Shown here piece after piece: positions 6,566 to 8,705 of a stretch of 8,705 nucleotides of DNA. The first letter of the stretch is position 1. The number at the start of each line of letters is the position of its first letter. Source of the DNA: an archaeon MnTg01 (GTDB lineage: Archaea > Thermoproteota > Nitrososphaeria > Nitrososphaerales > Nitrosopumilaceae). The stretch spans positions 1-8,705 of the forward strand of contig BFAR01000156.1 in the NCBI GenBank assembly GCA_008974855.1, read 5' to 3'. The notes under the pieces are model-generated. The model did not search any database. It saw only the letters and a list, made by a program, of their open reading frames with translations, and was not told the origin of the DNA. Both the position numbers and the translations under genes were made by a program.

Positions 6566-8705
6566 ACTGAAATTGGGTTTTAAGATGTTTTAGAAAACGA
6601 GAATGAATTCTAATTCGTTCTAATGTCTGAGCCAAAGTCATTTCGGTTCCAGGGGTTGGATTCTTTTTAAAAAAGTTTTTGATTTCTTTTTGCATTGTAT
6701 CATTTGCAAATAATGAGATACTAGCTACAATTCTATTTGCAATTGGATTTCCATGACCAAATTTCTGATTTAGTAGCCTCCAATTCTTTTTCAGCCATGG
6801 CCACATTATCTTTTTGCCATAGGGATTACCTGCAATACGAATTATTGGCAAGGCCAAATTTTGGGAACGAACTTCATTAGTTAAAATAAATTTCAGTGTT
6901 TTAAACAGTAATTTTTCATCTTTAAAATAGCAAATTGCACCAAGAACACGTAATTTTACTTCTTGAGTAGAAGCCTTTCTATATAATTTAATTAATTTTT
7001 CAAAAGTTTGTTCATTACCATTCCATGCAGCAAGTGAAAAAACTACCTCGCTTAAATCAGGTTTTATTATTTTTTTATTTTTGACATGTGCATCAAACCT
7101 TCTTTCTGCCTCGTCTAGTATCTCTTGGTCTTCTAATTTTCCAAGGACTAGTATTACAGTTCCACGAAGTAAAGTATCAGTATGTTTTTCATTCTTTTTT
7201 GCATCCCATCCTAATCTATCAAAGAGGTTTCTAAAATAATCATAAGCATATTGTTTTATGTCATCAACGAAAGTTTCATGAAATGATATCAAATAAAGAA
7301 AATTAAGGTTGTTTGCAACATTTGCTGATGAGAGATAATTTTTTTCTTGGTGATAAGCATCTGTAAAATCTAGGTATTTAGAAATATTTTCGTTTCCTGA
7401 AACACATATTGTAAATAAATCATTTTGCAGATTCCATCTATCAATATTATTCAAAGTGTTATTTTCCACAAGTGGTTTTAGAGATGATAATAATTCTTCA
7501 TCATATCTAATTCTAAAAAAACTTTTTTTTGACGAGTTAACAACAGGTATAATTTGTTTTTGTAAAGAAAATGATTCTGTTTTTTTGATCATTAGCTTTG
7601 TTGGGGGATTTTTAGTACCAACTGTAATAGGAATCTGCCATAATCCTTTTTGATGTTTTTTATCTTCTTCAAGTAAAAATCTTTTTTGAGTTAGAACAAG
7701 TTTTGAATTTTTCTTTTCAACATTAACTAATGGAAAACCAATTTGTTTAATCCAACTATTCATCATAGATTGTACAGGCTTTTTGGAAGTTTTTCCTATT
7801 GAATTCCACAAGTCTTGTCCTGCAGCATTTTTGTATTTGTATTTTGTAAGATAACTGTGTAATCCATTTTTGAAATTTTTTGATCCTACATAATACTCTA
7901 ACATACGTAAAATGCATCCTCCTTTATCATAGCTAATGCTATCAAAAATTTCTCGAATTTCAGAGGGCTTTCTAACTTTAACATCAATTGGATGAGATGT
8001 TTTAAGACCATCTAAGGCCATTGCAGCGCCCATTGACGACTCTAGGAATTGGTCCCAAAGATCCCATTGTGGGTAAAAGGCATCAACAATTTTTGTTGCC
8101 ATATATGTAGCAAAGCTCTCATTTAGCCACAAATCATTCCACCATTTCATAGTAACTAGATTTCCAAACCACTGGTGTGCAAGCTCATGAGAAATAACTT
8201 CAGCGATGTATTGTTTAGTTTTAGTTGAAGATGTTTTAGAATCATATAGTAGAATTGTTTCTCTAAAGGTAATTGCGCCCCAATTTTCCATAGCACCTGC
8301 AGCAAAATCTGGAACTGCTATCATGTCAAGTTTTGGTAATGGATATTTTATTCCAAAATATGTTTCATAATACCTAAGAAATTTTTTTGTTAGATCAAGT
8401 GCAAGTTTTCCTTTAGACTTGTTTCCCTTTGTTGTGACTATTCTTACAAGTACTTTTCCAAGTTTACTTGAAAGAAATTCAAATTCTCCTACTCCTAGAT
8501 AGATTAAATACGTAGACATTATCGGGGTTTGTGAAAACGTATAATGATTTTTGTTTCCTGTCTTTTTCTTTGATATTTGTGGCATGTTAGAAATTGCTGT
8601 CAAGTTTTTATCTGCAATAATACTAATATCAAATGTAGCTTTAATTGCTGGCTCATCCCAACAAGGAAATGCACGTCGTGCGTCTGCAGCTTCAAATTGA
8701 GTTGT
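6564..8705 (-). CDS. M1-family zinc aminopeptidase (5' partial)
   Basis: Cleaves N-terminal residues from peptides, probably in the cytosol downstream of the proteasome (tricorn-factor F2/F3-like group); no export signal can be judged because the N-terminus is missing. The frame is open to the right edge; 713 residues are visible, beginning with the conserved M1 segment EAADARRAFPCWDEPAIKATF at the end of the N-terminal beta domain. Seen (visible numbering): substrate N-terminus motif GAMENWGA (137-144); zinc site HELAH (173-177) with the third ligand Glu196 in WLNESFA, giving HExxH-x18-E; transition-state Tyr259 in SYDKGG. A long helical ERAP1-like C-terminal domain follows from about residue 370. 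All catalytic residues are present, so it should be active. A TTG at 8603-8601 is not the start, since conserved family sequence continues upstream of it. It is transcribed toward the small membrane-protein gene, 9 nt away. Confidence 0.95.
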   Translation of the reverse strand, partial: TTQFEAADARRAFPCWDEPAIKATFDISIIADKNLTAISNMPQISKKKTGNKNHYTFSQTPIMSTYLIYLGVGEFEFLSSKLGKVLVRIVTTKGNKSKGKLALDLTKKFLRYYETYFGIKYPLPKLDMIAVPDFAAGAMENWGAITFRETILLYDSKTSSTKTKQYIAEVISHELAHQWFGNLVTMKWWNDLWLNESFATYMATKIVDAFYPQWDLWDQFLESSMGAAMALDGLKTSHPIDVKVRKPSEIREIFDSISYDKGGCILRMLEYYVGSKNFKNGLHSYLTKYKYKNAAGQDLWNSIGKTSKKPVQSMMNSWIKQIGFPLVNVEKKNSKLVLTQKRFLLEEDKKHQKGLWQIPITVGTKNPPTKLMIKKTESFSLQKQIIPVVNSSKKSFFRIRYDEELLSSLKPLVENNTLNNIDRWNLQNDLFTICVSGNENISKYLDFTDAYHQEKNYLSSANVANNLNFLYLISFHETFVDDIKQYAYDYFRNLFDRLGWDAKKNEKHTDTLLRGTVILVLGKLEDQEILDEAERRFDAHVKNKKIIKPDLSEVVFSLAAWNGNEQTFEKLIKLYRKASTQEVKLRVLGAICYFKDEKLLFKTLKFILTNEVRSQNLALPIIRIAGNPYGKKIMWPWLKKNWRLLNQKFGHGNPIANRIVASISLFANDTMQKEIKNFFKKNPTPGTEMTLAQTLERIRIHSRFLKHLKTQFQ

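Noticed and set aside
8601..8603. TTG as the start codon of the aminopeptidase gene
   Set aside because: The frame continues to the right edge and encodes the conserved M1 segment DARRAFPCWDEP, so the gene is cut by the window edge.

Overview
The window looks like chromosomal DNA from an ammonia-oxidising thaumarchaeon (Nitrosopumilus/Nitrosarchaeum type). The grounds are: low G+C, A/T-rich third codon positions, archaeal TATA boxes about 28 nt before start codons (leaderless transcripts), SD sites matching an archaeal 16S tail (GAGGTG, AGTGAT), an archaeal XRE-HTH plus CBS regulator, and the methylmalonyl-CoA end of the 3-hydroxypropionate/4-hydroxybutyrate (HP/HB) carbon-fixation cycle. The genus is inferred, not shown. 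I see no mobile element, phage gene, CRISPR array, tRNA or rRNA.

Layout. Plus strand: a 5'-truncated pyruvate phosphate dikinase (PPDK, 1-2556) with an unusual Lys/Arg-rich C-terminal tail, then, after a T-run and its own TATA box, an HTH-CBS regulator (2603-3160). This converges on a minus-strand block, which in transcription order is: a 5'-truncated M1 aminopeptidase (8705-6564), a small membrane-anchored protein of unknown function (6554-6144), a short gap with a probable promoter (6143-6099), a MeaB/ArgK GTPase (6098-5181), the methylmalonyl-CoA mutase catalytic subunit (5175-3586) and methylmalonyl-CoA epimerase (3585-3190). The window is almost fully coding; no gene-free stretch exceeds about 50 nt.

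How the genes work together. Epimerase, mutase and MeaB form one functional set: (S)- to (R)-methylmalonyl-CoA, then to succinyl-CoA, with MeaB guarding the adenosylcobalamin cofactor. In thaumarchaea this joins the two halves of the HP/HB cycle. PPDK makes phosphoenolpyruvate from pyruvate and so starts gluconeogenesis from the fixed carbon. The HTH-CBS protein between the two blocks is a candidate energy- or metabolite-sensing regulator, by position only. The mutase lacks a C-terminal B12-binding domain, so a separate small subunit must be encoded outside this window.

The most notable anomaly is the mutase start. The conserved N-terminus runs 47 codons upstream of the first ATG, yet that stretch has no ATG, GTG or TTG. 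The best-placed start is an ACG codon four bases after an AGTGAT SD-like hexamer. This is either a true non-canonical start, a point mutation, or a sequence error. I found no clearly new multi-gene system; the rest is central-metabolism sequence with a few oddities worth checking.
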